From positions 1 through 64,000 of the forward strand of contig CAYYPL010000007.1 in NCBI GenBank assembly GCA_964473555.1: DNA of 64,000 bases, given 5' to 3'. A program made the position numbers and the translations under genes. The notes beneath the pieces were generated by a model. It searched no databases, was not told the DNA's origin, and saw only the letters and a list, made by a program, of their open reading frames with translations. Shown piece by piece: positions 33,648 to 43,007 of the stretch. This DNA comes from UBA11400 sp964473555 (lineage in GTDB: Bacteria; Bacteroidota; Rhodothermia; Balneolales; HLUCCA01). Position 1 is the first letter of the stretch. Each line of letters begins with the position of its first letter.

Positions 33648-34319
33648 ATGAAGTTTGAGCAACCAGTTCCATCCACCATGTCGGTGGGGGCCCTAAAACG
33701 CCTGGTTAAAACAGGTGAGGGAACCTATCTTGAATTTAAGCGACTCATTTCAACTCCCGAAAAAATTGCCCGAGAACTGGCAGCATTCGCCAATACGCGT
33801 GGTGGGACGATGCTCATAGGAGTAGATGACGACAAGAAGCTGGTTGGGATTGATAGTTATTATGAACAGGAATTCTTGCTCGACAAAGCCATAAATTACT
33901 GTTGTACTCCACCATTACCGGTAGAGATTGAGACTGTGGCCTATAAAGACAGAGAGATTATAATAGTCCATGTTAAAGAAGCAGAGACAAAACCAATTTA
34001 TGTAGAACAGGACGGTAAAAAATCGGTTTATATTCGGGAGAAGGACAAAAGTGTTCAGGCTAGTCGGGAGGTCGAACGGGTTCTGATCAACGCTACATCG
34101 AAGAGTGGGATAACATTTGAATATGGTCCTAATGAACAGAAACTGTTCAAGTATTTAAATGAGTACCAACGTATCTCTGTTCGTGAATTTTCAAATCTGG
34201 TTAATATTTCACAACGCAGGTCCAGCAGAATTTTGGTGAATCTTGTAACTGCCGGGGTACTACGAATCTTTAATCACGAGAAAAAAGAATACTTCACCTT
34301 AACAAATGAGATCGTTTAG
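33648..34319 (+). CDS. AlbA_2/Schlafen-type putative DNA- or RNA-binding protein
   Basis: 223 residues. The N-terminal half (about 15-140) is an AlbA_2 (Schlafen AlbA) domain: YLEFKRLISTPEKIARELAA, NTRGGTMLIGVDDDKKLVG and YIREKDKSVQASR. The C-terminal 80 residues look like a winged helix (YLNEYQRISVREFSNL, ISQRRSSRILVNLVTAGVLR). The combination fits a nucleic-acid-binding regulator. No partner gene is obvious; it stands between gpsA and the Fe-S carrier. Confidence 0.75.
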   Translation: MKFEQPVPSTMSVGALKRLVKTGEGTYLEFKRLISTPEKIARELAAFANTRGGTMLIGVDDDKKLVGIDSYYEQEFLLDKAINYCCTPPLPVEIETVAYKDREIIIVHVKEAETKPIYVEQDGKKSVYIREKDKSVQASREVERVLINATSKSGITFEYGPNEQKLFKYLNEYQRISVREFSNLVNISQRRSSRILVNLVTAGVLRIFNHEKKEYFTLTNEIV

Positions 34320-34408
34320 CCACCGACACAATCTCATTTCTTTTCAATCGCGCAAAATTTCCTTATTTTTAATTAATCTGAATTAAACCATTTCTCAGGG
34401 GTAAGCGT

Positions 34409-34417
34409 TATCCACAA
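34409..34417 (+). promoter_or_regulatory. Isolated DnaA box upstream of the Fe-S carrier gene
   Basis: Perfect TTATCCACA, 29 bases before the ATG at 34447. A single box, so regulation by DnaA is only a possibility. Confidence 0.35.
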
Positions 34418-34446
34418 TTCAAATCAATTCGAACGAAAACGACATT

Positions 34447-34836
34447 ATGGCTGAAGATGAACTGAGTGTTGATGATCTGATTGATAATTTGTTCAATAAA
34501 GATGCGGAAGAGGCTGTGATACTTACTCACAGAGCGGCTCAGCAGATCTCAAAAATAAAGGGTGATGAAAACATACCAGACGATCAGTTTCTACGTGTTG
34601 GCGTGAAAGGCGGGGGCTGTTCTGGCATGAGCTATGTGTTGGGATTTGATCATAAAACTGATTTTGATACACTACTCGATCGAGAAGGAATTCAGGTTAT
34701 TGTTGACAAACGACATCTGATTTATCTTGGTGGGACGGTTGTAGATTTCAAAGATGGGTTAGATGCTCGGGGCTTTACGTTCGAAAATCCACGAGCTGCA
34801 ACAACGTGTGGTTGCGGTTCCTCATTTAGCACTTGA
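34447..34836 (+). CDS. A-type iron-sulfur carrier (HesB/IscA/ErpA family)
   Basis: 129 residues. The three conserved cysteines are C58 (GGGCSGMSY) and C121/C123 (TTCGCGSSF), enough to carry a [2Fe-2S] or [4Fe-4S] cluster to target proteins. An acidic N-terminal extension of about 20 residues (MAEDELSVDDLIDNLF) is unusual for this family. Which A-type class it belongs to is unclear. The M20 gene begins 6 bases after the stop. LipA, encoded 3 kb away, is a plausible client. Confidence 0.9.
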   Translation: MAEDELSVDDLIDNLFNKDAEEAVILTHRAAQQISKIKGDENIPDDQFLRVGVKGGGCSGMSYVLGFDHKTDFDTLLDREGIQVIVDKRHLIYLGGTVVDFKDGLDARGFTFENPRAATTCGCGSSFST

Positions 34837-34842
34837 TAGAAG

Positions 34843-36045
34843 ATGGAGCTGTTTGTGTCGACTAGTTATGAAACCGTTGCAACGATTGCAGATGGGCTTC
34901 AGCCCTTACTGGTAGAGACACGACGTGACCTCCATATGAACCCGGAAGTTAGCTGGAATGAAACCAGAACTGCCCAAAAAATCCGGAATATTCTACTAAG
35001 CAAAGGAATTCAAGTCTCAAAACCGTTGGCTGGAACGGGTTTCTATGTTGAAATTGAGGGATGTGGTCCCGGGAAAACGATAGCCTACCGTGCTGATCTC
35101 GATGCCTTACCCATTCAGGACCAAAAAAATAAACCATATTCATCCAAAACGCCTGGTGTGGCTCACATGTGTGGACATGATTACCACACAACGGTAGCAT
35201 TAGGACTGGCTTTGACTTTGGACAAACTGCGTAACTCATTTCCAGGTAAGATTCGTGTATTTTGGCAACCAGCAGAAGAGTCAACTCCCAGCGGAGCACC
35301 TAAAATGATTGAGGATGGAATCCTTGATGGGGTTGACGCGGTTTTTGGGATTCATTGTGACCCACATCTTCCAAGTGGTAACGTTGGAATCCGAAATGGT
35401 GCGTTGACCGGATCCTTTGATGCCTTTGAAATCGTTGTGAAAACGCAACGCTCACTGCATTCTGCACGTCCACATCTTGGTGTTGATGCAATGTGGATTG
35501 CAAACCAGATTGCTCTGCAGCTCTACACGCTAAGTACCAGAATTACGGATTCACGTTCCCCTAGCGTGATTTCAGTATGCACATTTCACGGGGGTGAAGC
35601 TGTAAATGTAATTCCGGATACAGTAAAACTTACGGGTACTATCAGGGCATCAGACCCTGTTTCAAGATTGCGACTTATTGACCATGTGAAGTCGTACTGT
35701 GATCATATGTCCCAGGTGAATCAGTGTACAATCCATACTTCAGTTCTACACGGTTCGCCACCTGTCATCAACGATCCAACGCTATTTGAATTTGCAGATA
35801 AAACGTTTAAAAGTATCTTGGCTCCATCAAAAATAGACTATCCAGACCAGAGTATGGGAGCTGAAGACTTTGCATATTACAGTGAAATCAAGCCATCTTT
35901 ATTCATGAGAATTGGGACTTCGAACGGACCGGACACCTCTCATCCACTTCATTCGGCTCATTTTGATGTGGATGAGTCAACCTTGTCAATAGCAACGGCG
36001 GTACAGACGTACTTATTGATCTCGTACTTAAACAGCCAGGACTAG
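34843..36045 (+). CDS. M20-family amidohydrolase/aminoacylase
   Basis: 400 residues of the M20D-type amidohydrolases (hippurate, N-acyl-amino-acid or IAA-amino-acid hydrolase group). Metal-site residues: MCGHDYHTT (Cys-x-His-Asp-x-His), PAEESTPSGAPKM (Glu-Glu) and FGIHCDPHLPSG; the C-terminal SMGAEDFAYY and HPLHSAHFDVDE. It acts in the cytoplasm, as there is no signal. Substrate cannot be assigned. It overlaps the end of the converging hslO by 4 bases. Confidence 0.85.
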   Translation: MELFVSTSYETVATIADGLQPLLVETRRDLHMNPEVSWNETRTAQKIRNILLSKGIQVSKPLAGTGFYVEIEGCGPGKTIAYRADLDALPIQDQKNKPYSSKTPGVAHMCGHDYHTTVALGLALTLDKLRNSFPGKIRVFWQPAEESTPSGAPKMIEDGILDGVDAVFGIHCDPHLPSGNVGIRNGALTGSFDAFEIVVKTQRSLHSARPHLGVDAMWIANQIALQLYTLSTRITDSRSPSVISVCTFHGGEAVNVIPDTVKLTGTIRASDPVSRLRLIDHVKSYCDHMSQVNQCTIHTSVLHGSPPVINDPTLFEFADKTFKSILAPSKIDYPDQSMGAEDFAYYSEIKPSLFMRIGTSNGPDTSHPLHSAHFDVDESTLSIATAVQTYLLISYLNSQD

Positions 36046-36944
36046 TTCATTTTGATTTTAAGTTGAGAGATGATTCCATGAATTTCATTCGATGTAATCA
36101 CGTACTTTTTATTACAGTAATGACAAACCAGTTCCTGGGAACTGTCTCTCATAGACTCTAAATCATCTATTGACAGCATCGAGATTGCAGTAATAAATCG
36201 ATCTTTAGTACATCGACAGAAAAAATGAACAGGGATTCTTCCAACTTCTTTAACATCACGAGATCCCGACACCTTAACAAGCAGGTCATCGATATAGTGA
36301 TCATCCATGAACTGTGAGCTTAAAGGTAGCAGTGTTTTAAGGTTTTCTTCCAGTTCAGCTACGCCGTGTTCCGGGGCGCCCGGCAGTGCCTGAATCAGTA
36401 TTCCGCCAGCGTGGGTAACCTCTCCGTATTCGTCGATACCGACATCCAGTGAAACGGCTGACGCAATTTGTTCTGATTGATACAAATAATAGGCAATGTC
36501 GTCGCTAATATTTCCTGACATCAGCTCTACCGTACCCGTAGTTGGTCTGGCTTCATTGTATAATGTTTTCGAAAAGGTAAGAACGCCTAATCCAAGTCCA
36601 TCTCCCAAGTTACTGGAATTGGAGTAGTCCAGTGCTGCATCGGGATACTGAACGTACCCCCGTGTTTCACCGATTGCATTGGCTTCTGCTATGATCGTAC
36701 CAACAGGGCCGTTCCCTTCCAATTGCATCCTGATTCTCTCTTCACCTTTCAGTTCCGATGCTAGCAAAAGTAATCCGGTCAACGTTCGTCCTAATAAAAC
36801 GGTATTAAGCAGTGACAATCCATGGTTTTCCTGTGCTTGTTTCACCACGTCTGTCGTTTTGACCACTGAAATCTTAAAAAAACCGTCGTGGGTTATGCCT
36901 TTAATCAGACGGTCTTTTTTGAGGTACATTTCTTTCTTGTTCAT
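36042..36944 (-). CDS. hslO: Hsp33 redox-regulated chaperone
   Basis: Cytoplasmic holdase switched on by oxidation. 300 residues from the ATG at 36944. The C-terminal zinc switch is complete: FCRCTKDR (CxC) and CHYCNKKY (CxxC). N-terminal landmarks: FKISVVKTTDVVKQAQENH and GRTLTGLLLLASELKG. Start: the upstream ATG (36989) would place codons across a perfect TATATTTG box (36949-36956), so 36944 is preferred. The mRNA would then begin almost at the ATG. Confidence 0.93.
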   Translation of the reverse strand: MNKKEMYLKKDRLIKGITHDGFFKISVVKTTDVVKQAQENHGLSLLNTVLLGRTLTGLLLLASELKGEERIRMQLEGNGPVGTIIAEANAIGETRGYVQYPDAALDYSNSSNLGDGLGLGVLTFSKTLYNEARPTTGTVELMSGNISDDIAYYLYQSEQIASAVSLDVGIDEYGEVTHAGGILIQALPGAPEHGVAELEENLKTLLPLSSQFMDDHYIDDLLVKVSGSRDVKEVGRIPVHFFCRCTKDRFITAISMLSIDDLESMRDSSQELVCHYCNKKYVITSNEIHGIISQLKIKMN

Positions 36945-36948
36945 GCCC

Positions 36949-36956
36949 CAAATATA
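36949..36956 (-). promoter_or_regulatory. -7 box (TATATTTG) for hslO
   Basis: Exact TAnnTTTG match ending 4 bases before the hslO ATG, predicting a leaderless transcript. It decides the hslO start. Confidence 0.55.
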
Positions 36957-37002
36957 CGGATAATTTGATTTCACGTGTTCATAGGACACCCCTTGAGGTA
37001 AT

Positions 37003-37037
37003 AAAAAAAGGCGGATTGTTTCACCAAGCCGCCTTTT
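37003..37037 (-). terminator. Terminator downstream of the RlmL-like gene
   Basis: Stem AAAAGGCGG/CCGCCTTTT (37006-37014 with 37029-37037), A run at 37003-37009 (U tract on the minus strand). It is about 180 bases beyond the stop of the leftward methyltransferase gene; the stretch between (37038-37213) holds no gene. Confidence 0.65.
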
Positions 37038-37213
37038 GTGTTAGGGATGTTAGGGTAATTAAAAAGTTATCGAATCAATTGATGGAATCGTAATTAAGAT
37101 AAGTCAATTGCGGATCCATCTAACAAAACAAAAAATCACATATATCTACTGACTTAAGGCTGGATTAATGTACAAAATAAAATGGAAAAGCGCTTCCAAC
37201 AAACAAAAAAATT

Positions 37214-38347
37214 TTAAAATATTTCGTACTGTAAGAAATCGCATTCAATGCGTCCATTCAGAACCTTCGTTCTGGAATGATGTTTTAGGCCGATGAGTTT
37301 GCGAAAATCGGGGTCACCTGTTAAAACTGCTGCCTTGTATCCGGTTGCATTTCGTTTCAGCATGTTTCCAATTTTTGGATAGAGCGCTTTGAGTGAAGCT
37401 GAGTCGCCCATGCGTTCACCATATGGGGGATTCATCATAATAAGCCCGGTTCCTTCGGGGATGTAGATACGTTCCACATCACCAACGCGCACTTTTACAT
37501 TTTTAGTAAGGCGGGCTTTTTTCAGATTTTTTATCGTTGAATCTATGGCTCTGTCATTGATATCACTTCCAAAAATCCAGTCAACATCTTTTTTAACCAT
37601 ATCACGAGCCTCATCCTGTAGTGCTTTCCATAGGGTAGATCTGAAAGTGGGCCACTTTTGAATTCCATAATCGTTATGGAGAAGACCGGGTGCTTTGTTT
37701 TTTGCCATTAGAGCTGCTTCTATCAAAAATGTACCGGTACCACACATAGGATCAATGAATGTGGAATCTGGATTCCAGCCAGTCATTTTTATGAGTCCGG
37801 CTGCAAGCACTTCATTTAGGGGCGCTGGTCCGGTTGCAACTCGATATCCGCGTTGATTCAATGATTTTCCGGAGGCATCCAAAGAAACGACTGTTTTTCC
37901 GTCGGGTGAAATATGTATGTTTATAAGTACATCCGGTGATTTTGAATCAACGGATGGTCTGATACCGAATCTGTTTCTGAACTGATCTACAATTGCATCC
38001 TTTGACTTTTGCGATAGGAATATATTGTGGTTCATAGTGGGATGAAACGACAAGCAGTCAATTGCAAAGGTGTTTTTAACCGACAATTGCTGGAGCCAAT
38101 CCACTGTGGAGATGAAGTCATACAGTTCCTGTTCACTATGCACCATCTGTTCGGCCAGGGGTTTCAATATTCTCAGTGCTGTGCGGACATGTAACAAAAC
38201 CCGGTACAATAGATCTTCTGTGCCTGAAAATGAAACGCCTCTGTTGGCTATGATGGTATTTTCTGCACCGAGCGATTGCAATTCGTTTAGCAGGACTTGT
38301 TCAAGTCCCGGCATCGTTTTAGCGAAATAGGTCTGAATATGGGACAA
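37214..38347 (-). CDS. THUMP-domain class I methyltransferase, RlmL-like
   Basis: 377 residues. N-terminal ferredoxin-like/THUMP domain (about 1-150), then a Rossmann methyltransferase: SAM motif FIDPMCGTGTFLIEAAL and catalytic MMNPPYGERMG. This matches the N-terminal m2G2445 23S rRNA methyltransferase half of E. coli RlmL, without the C-terminal RlmK half. The PPYGER motif supports N2-guanine methylation of RNA. Which rRNA position is inference. Its start lies 3 bases before the panD stop on the minus strand. Confidence 0.88.
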   Translation of the reverse strand: MSHIQTYFAKTMPGLEQVLLNELQSLGAENTIIANRGVSFSGTEDLLYRVLLHVRTALRILKPLAEQMVHSEQELYDFISTVDWLQQLSVKNTFAIDCLSFHPTMNHNIFLSQKSKDAIVDQFRNRFGIRPSVDSKSPDVLINIHISPDGKTVVSLDASGKSLNQRGYRVATGPAPLNEVLAAGLIKMTGWNPDSTFIDPMCGTGTFLIEAALMAKNKAPGLLHNDYGIQKWPTFRSTLWKALQDEARDMVKKDVDWIFGSDINDRAIDSTIKNLKKARLTKNVKVRVGDVERIYIPEGTGLIMMNPPYGERMGDSASLKALYPKIGNMLKRNATGYKAAVLTGDPDFRKLIGLKHHSRTKVLNGRIECDFLQYEIF

Positions 38348-38349
38348 GG

Positions 38350-38754
38350 TTAGTCTATGCCTACTTCAGCGGCGTAAGTTTGTTTATAAACTGAATCAGA
38401 AACAATTTTTGCAGGCTCATTATCCTTGTTCATGATAACGGTATGAGGTTTGTGATTTCTCGCTTCATCGGGTGTCATGTGAGCGTAGGAAATCACTATG
38501 ATGCGGTCTCCAACAGCTGTTAGTCGTGCCGCCGGGCCATTGAGGCAGACGATCCTGCTACCTCGTGGACCAGGAATGGTGTATGTTTCCAACCGATTAC
38601 CATTGTTGACGTTGACCACCTGTACTTTCTCATAGGGTAACAGGTTGGCTACTTCTAAAAGCTCTGCGTCTATAGTAATGCTACCTTCGTAATAGAGATC
38701 GGCCTCTGTTACAGTAAGCATATGAAGCTTTGATTTAAACATTTCGATGGTCAT
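38350..38754 (-). CDS. panD: Aspartate 1-decarboxylase
   Basis: Pyruvoyl enzyme that makes beta-alanine for pantothenate. 134 residues. The self-cleavage site is YEGSITID (Gly-Ser bond); N-terminus MTIEMFKSK-LH and C-terminal core GPRGSRIVCLNGPAARL fit the family. The start is 1 base from the panC stop, giving a panC-panD operon; panC supplies the next step. Confidence 0.94.
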   Translation of the reverse strand: MTIEMFKSKLHMLTVTEADLYYEGSITIDAELLEVANLLPYEKVQVVNVNNGNRLETYTIPGPRGSRIVCLNGPAARLTAVGDRIIVISYAHMTPDEARNHKPHTVIMNKDNEPAKIVSDSVYKQTYAAEVGID

Positions 38755-38755
38755 G

Positions 38756-39670
38756 TCAATCAGTTCTTTCCACGATAATATTGTCGATTAAACGGGTGTT
38801 TCCGATCCAGGCAGCTATAGCAACGATGTACCGTTCATGCTTAAGTAGACATTTTACCGGTTGCAGGGACTTAAAATCAACGACTTCAAGATAATCAATT
38901 TTAAAACCAAATGCAGTCAGTCGCTCCTTCTGAGCGCTCATCTCATTAACCAGTATCTGCAACTTATCAGTTAAACGTTCATTGATTGAATTAAATTCCT
39001 CATCCGTACCGAAGCTTGATGTAATCTGATGATTCAACGTCTGTCCAATGCTGTGTATGGATTGAAATAGTTCCGGAGCCACTTCCCTATCTGCTTGGGT
39101 CAAATACCGATTTCGGCTGCTGAGAGCCAATCCATCTTTTTCACGTACAGTAGGAACGGAATGGATTACTACGGGTATATTGAACTCACGAACCATAGTT
39201 TGGATCAGTACGAATTGCTGGATGTCCTTTTGTCCGAAGTAGGCATTATGGGGTTGTACAATGTGTAACAGCTTATTTACAACCTGCAATACGCCATTGA
39301 AATGACCGGGCCTTGAAGCGCCACAAAGATGATTATCCAGAGAATTGATCGAAATCGTCAGGTAGTGATCAGTTGGATACATTTCGTTGGCTGAGGGGGC
39401 AAAAATCAGATCTACACCCTCTTTTTTACATAATTCCGTGTCTGAATCGAATGTGCGGGGATACCTGTCGAGATCTTCATTAGGACCAAACTGAGTTGGA
39501 TTTACGAAAATACTGACAACTACAACGTCGTTGTGTTTTTTTGCTTCGCGAATCAGAGCCAGGTGTCCATCGTGTAGTGCACCCATAGTAGGAACAAGCC
39601 CAATTTGCCTGAATGGGCGTATGGAATCAAGGTATTCGCGAGAAGATACGATATCGTAAATAATTTGCAT
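38756..39670 (-). CDS. panC: Pantothenate synthetase
   Basis: Joins pantoate and beta-alanine with ATP. 304 residues from the ATG at 39670. Seen: LVPTMGALHDGHLALIR (HIGH-like), SIFVNPTQFGPNEDLDRYPR, GHFNGVLQVVNKL, FGQKDIQQF and LSSRNRYL. An in-frame ATG at 39694 lies inside the terminator of the upstream gene and is rejected. It forms an operon with panD; panB and panE are not in the window. Confidence 0.94.
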   Translation of the reverse strand: MQIIYDIVSSREYLDSIRPFRQIGLVPTMGALHDGHLALIREAKKHNDVVVVSIFVNPTQFGPNEDLDRYPRTFDSDTELCKKEGVDLIFAPSANEMYPTDHYLTISINSLDNHLCGASRPGHFNGVLQVVNKLLHIVQPHNAYFGQKDIQQFVLIQTMVREFNIPVVIHSVPTVREKDGLALSSRNRYLTQADREVAPELFQSIHSIGQTLNHQITSSFGTDEEFNSINERLTDKLQILVNEMSAQKERLTAFGFKIDYLEVVDFKSLQPVKCLLKHERYIVAIAAWIGNTRLIDNIIVERTD

Positions 39671-39685
39671 CGTGAATGAAGACAA

Positions 39686-39715
39686 AAACGGCACGGTTAT
39701 TCAACCGTGCCGTTT
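39686..39715 (-). terminator. Terminator of the E2 acyltransferase gene
   Basis: Perfect 13-bp stem AAACGGCACGGTT/AACCGTGCCGTTT (39686-39698 with 39703-39715), loop ATTC, followed on the minus strand by a U tract. It separates the E2 gene from panC. Confidence 0.8.
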
Positions 39716-39752
39716 CATTAGATGTCATCTAGGCGTAGATAAGTCCGATTGA

Positions 39753-41141
39753 TCAGACTCTTCTTTCCATATCGAAGTTTTCGAGCAGTTCCGTAACACG
39801 TTGCATGAACGCTCCACCCAAAGCACCATCGATGATTCTATGGTCGTAGCTCATAGACAGATAGACCATATGGCGGATAGCGATCACATCGCCGACTTCC
39901 GTTTCCATTACCACGGGGCGTTTTTTGATAGCACCCGTTCCAAAAATGGCAACTTGTGGCTGATTGATAATCGGTGTACCCATCAGGTTACCAACGCTAC
40001 CATAATTAGTTAGTGTAAATGTTCCGCCTACCAGATCGTCTGGAGAAAGTTGTTTGTTACGTGCTTTTCTGGCAAGGTCGTTGGTTGATCGGGCGATACC
40101 CTGGATGTTCATTTCGCCGGCATTCTTTAAAACAGGTACGATCAATCCCCCACTACCGGACTCACCAAGCGCAACAGCGATACCATAGTTGATATCGCGT
40201 TTGAGAATGATGGTGTCGCCGTCTACAGAGCTGTTCATCAAAGGAAATTCACGAAGAGCCTGAATGGTTGCTTCAATGAAGAAAGGGGTGAACGTAAGTT
40301 TAAAGCCATTTTCTTTGAAAAAACGATCTTTATTCTTTTCACGGAACTGTACCATGTTTGTTACATCGGCTTCCGCAAACGTAGTGACGTGAGCGGATGT
40401 TGCCTTTGACTTGACCATATGTTCAGCGATAATTTTGCGCATACGGTCCATTTTAATGACCTGAACATTCTCAGCTGGCCAGTGGACTTTAATTTCACCG
40501 GCACTAATTTTGGAAGAATCGTTGGATGATGAAGTGATTGGGGCGGGGATGTCGGCCGGTTTAGTGAGAGTCTGAGCGGGTTTGACTGCTGAAACAACAG
40601 GTTGTGAAGCAGATTTTTTACGTTCGATGTAGTTTAAGACATCTTGTTTGTTAACACGGCCCTGGGCACCGGTTCCCTCGATGGAATCCAACTCACTGTT
40701 TGATAGACCTTCCTCCTTAGCTATGGAACGTACCAGAGGTGAGTAGAAACGGCCGTCAGCTGAGTCATCTGTAATGATTTCTTCGGGAGCCGGTGCAGGA
40801 TCTGGTTTGGGATCTACTTTAACTGGTTCTTCAACAGATGGTTGCTCAACCTTGGCTTCAGCTTTAGTTTCCACTTTAGGAGCACCAGCAACAGCGGATG
40901 CATCTGTTTCTATGATAGCGATTACGTTACCCACTTCTACCGTGTCGTTCACTTCGGCTAAAATTTCAACTAGAACGCCGGATGCTGGCGATGGAACTTC
41001 GGAATCAACCTTATCGGTTGCGATTTCTAATAAAGTTTCGTCTTGTTCGACCGTATCACCAACGGACTTACTCCATTCAATGACAGTACCTTCCATAATG
41101 GACTCGCCCATCTTGGGCATCACAACTTCTACACGTGCCAT
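39753..41141 (-). CDS. Dihydrolipoyllysine-residue acyltransferase (E2) of a 2-oxoacid dehydrogenase
   Basis: 462 residues. One lipoyl domain with modified lysine K44 in ATDKVDSE, an Ala/Pro/Glu-rich linker (about 80-125), an E3/E1-binding domain (about 131-168; SPLVRSIAKEEGLS ... GRVNKQDV) and the catalytic acyltransferase domain ending with SYDHRIIDG (H434, D438). The single lipoyl domain and motif set fit branched-chain or pyruvate complexes; E1 genes that would decide are absent. Lpd (28.5 kb) and LipA/LipB (30 kb) are its likely partners. Confidence 0.9.
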   Translation of the reverse strand: MARVEVVMPKMGESIMEGTVIEWSKSVGDTVEQDETLLEIATDKVDSEVPSPASGVLVEILAEVNDTVEVGNVIAIIETDASAVAGAPKVETKAEAKVEQPSVEEPVKVDPKPDPAPAPEEIITDDSADGRFYSPLVRSIAKEEGLSNSELDSIEGTGAQGRVNKQDVLNYIERKKSASQPVVSAVKPAQTLTKPADIPAPITSSSNDSSKISAGEIKVHWPAENVQVIKMDRMRKIIAEHMVKSKATSAHVTTFAEADVTNMVQFREKNKDRFFKENGFKLTFTPFFIEATIQALREFPLMNSSVDGDTIILKRDINYGIAVALGESGSGGLIVPVLKNAGEMNIQGIARSTNDLARKARNKQLSPDDLVGGTFTLTNYGSVGNLMGTPIINQPQVAIFGTGAIKKRPVVMETEVGDVIAIRHMVYLSMSYDHRIIDGALGGAFMQRVTELLENFDMERRV

Positions 41142-41388
41142 GTACTCTTAATCAATTCTAATTGTTTTAAAATATTATACCGGTTAAATATACGGCTTCA
41201 TTCAATTAAATAAACTATTCATTATCGGTGAAATTCCCGGTCTGGAAACGCTTTTCTGAAGAATAACCGAATACATCCCATCCTTTGTGTGGTCTCTTTC
41301 GTCTAAAAGCAGCAAGCAAAACGAGCGTTGATTCATTGAATGACTAGAAACATATTCTTGTGTATCTTATCGCCGAAAAGGAGACGAA

Positions 41389-42567
41389 ATGGAAGTACTA
41401 CACACCTTGTATCCGGTTAAAGGCGAAAAAGCTTCGGAAAAAAGTGATCGAATCGCCTTATTGCTCACCGAGATGGAGCGAATTGACCAGGCGGGTTTCT
41501 ATCCCGAAATTACAGTTGTTAGGGAGTGGTCGAAGCATAATCCAAACATTTCTGGTGAATTTGCGAAACCAAAGGTTTTTGAATGGTATCTGAAGCGAGA
41601 ATTTGAACGTTTACTTTCGAAAAATGCTGTTATTGAACTTAGGGCATCACGGGAAAAAATAGCACTGAATGATCCGGTTTTATTTGATAACCTGGACGAA
41701 GAAGAATGGGATTTTACTCAGAAAAAACTGTTTCTATTCCGTGCGGAACGTATCGATTTATCCATCGATCGACTTCAACATTATACGGGTACTTCAGCAG
41801 AAGACTTTCAGAGATATGTCTTGTTCACCAACTACGATATGCATGTAGAGGTTTTCAAAAAGAAGTTCCCCAATTGTGTTCAACCCTCCCGGCAAGGAGT
41901 TCAGATGCCGGCCTATCACCATAAAGAGGCCGACAATATGGGCGTAACGCTAGTGAACATCGGTGTTGGTCCATCGAACGCAAAAACCTGTTCTGACCAC
42001 ATAGCGGTACTTCGGCCTGATGTGATGATCATGGTTGGACACTGTGGTGGACTTAGAAACCATCAGGAAATCGGAGATTTTGTACTTGCATCCGGATATC
42101 TCCGTGCAGATAAAGTTCTGGATCAAATTTTGCCACTTGAAGTTCCGGTAACACCGAACTATTTACTGAACATCCATTTGCAAAATGCATTGGAAGCACT
42201 TGAACTAAATTATCGACTCGGAACCGTATATACCACTGACAATCGCAATTGGGAATTTGCAAAGCAGCGCACGGTTGAGAGGATTCATACCAGCAGAAGT
42301 ATTGCCATTGATATGGAATCTGCTACCATCGCTACCAATGGTTTCCGTTACAGGATTCCGCATGCCACGTTACTCTGTGTAAGCGACAAACCGTTGCACG
42401 GCAAGCCAAAATTATCTGGTGCTGCGCAAAATTTCTACCAGAATTCGAAGGAAAGACATCTTGAAGTAGTGCTCAATACGATTGACGCGATCAAAAATGC
42501 AAATCCAATGGGGCTTCCCAATGACTCCCTGCGCGCTGCCGATGAGCCACTCATGGGAGGTCTGTAA
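41389..42567 (+). CDS. amn: AMP nucleosidase
   Basis: Splits AMP to adenine and ribose 5-phosphate. 392 residues. An N-terminal regulatory-type domain (about 1-150) precedes a nucleoside-phosphorylase-like catalytic domain: VNIGVGPSNAKTCSDHIAVL, VGHCGGLRNHQEIGDFV, AIDMESATIA and CVSDKPLHGKPK. A Shine-Dalgarno-like AAAAGGAG lies just before the ATG. The 247 bases upstream hold no gene. It is followed by a GNAT gene 2 bases later. Confidence 0.9.
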   Translation: MEVLHTLYPVKGEKASEKSDRIALLLTEMERIDQAGFYPEITVVREWSKHNPNISGEFAKPKVFEWYLKREFERLLSKNAVIELRASREKIALNDPVLFDNLDEEEWDFTQKKLFLFRAERIDLSIDRLQHYTGTSAEDFQRYVLFTNYDMHVEVFKKKFPNCVQPSRQGVQMPAYHHKEADNMGVTLVNIGVGPSNAKTCSDHIAVLRPDVMIMVGHCGGLRNHQEIGDFVLASGYLRADKVLDQILPLEVPVTPNYLLNIHLQNALEALELNYRLGTVYTTDNRNWEFAKQRTVERIHTSRSIAIDMESATIATNGFRYRIPHATLLCVSDKPLHGKPKLSGAAQNFYQNSKERHLEVVLNTIDAIKNANPMGLPNDSLRAADEPLMGGL

Positions 42568-42569
42568 TC

Positions 42570-43007
42570 GTGGAAATCCGCCGTGGCACGATTGATGAAA
42601 TATTACCACTGCGGCATCGTATTTTGCGAACTGACTTTCCTTACGATGCAGCTCGCTTTCCCGAAGACACCGATTCGTCAACGCTTCACTACGGATTATT
42701 TATTGACGGTAAAGTTAAAGTCTGTCTGACATTAATAGCGAATGAACTGGACAGTGAAAAGGCTTGGCAACTGCGTGGTATGGCTGCAGATGTTGGGGTA
42801 CAGGGCAAGGGCCTGGGTGGTCAACTGCTTCAGTATGCGCTTCGGGATGCTCTTGTAGAGGGCTACAGTTCTTTGTTTTGGTGTAATGCAAGGAAGGCAG
42901 CTGCCGGCTTCTATCAGAAGAATGGATGGGATTTTATTTCTGAAGAATTTATGGTTCCTGTTTTTGGTCCACACTATAAGATGTTCACGGCTGCAAAGCA
43001 GCCGTGA
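42570..43007 (+). CDS. GNAT family N-acetyltransferase
   Basis: 145 residues from a GTG start, 2 bases after amn. GNAT fold: LRGMAADVGVQGKGLGGQLLQYAL is the acetyl-CoA region, and ARKAAAGFYQKNGW the C-terminal strand. Substrate unknown. The final residues (FTAAKQP) are encoded by the 13-bp palindrome at 42982-43010, so the 3' end runs into a repeat, as for DUF971 at 12.9 kb. Confidence 0.85.
   Translation: MEIRRGTIDEILPLRHRILRTDFPYDAARFPEDTDSSTLHYGLFIDGKVKVCLTLIANELDSEKAWQLRGMAADVGVQGKGLGGQLLQYALRDALVEGYSSLFWCNARKAAAGFYQKNGWDFISEEFMVPVFGPHYKMFTAAKQP

Noticed and set aside
37038..37062. Two TTAGGG units resembling telomere or the TAAACCCTAA decamer
   Set aside because: They do not include the full decamer and are not near a start codon.
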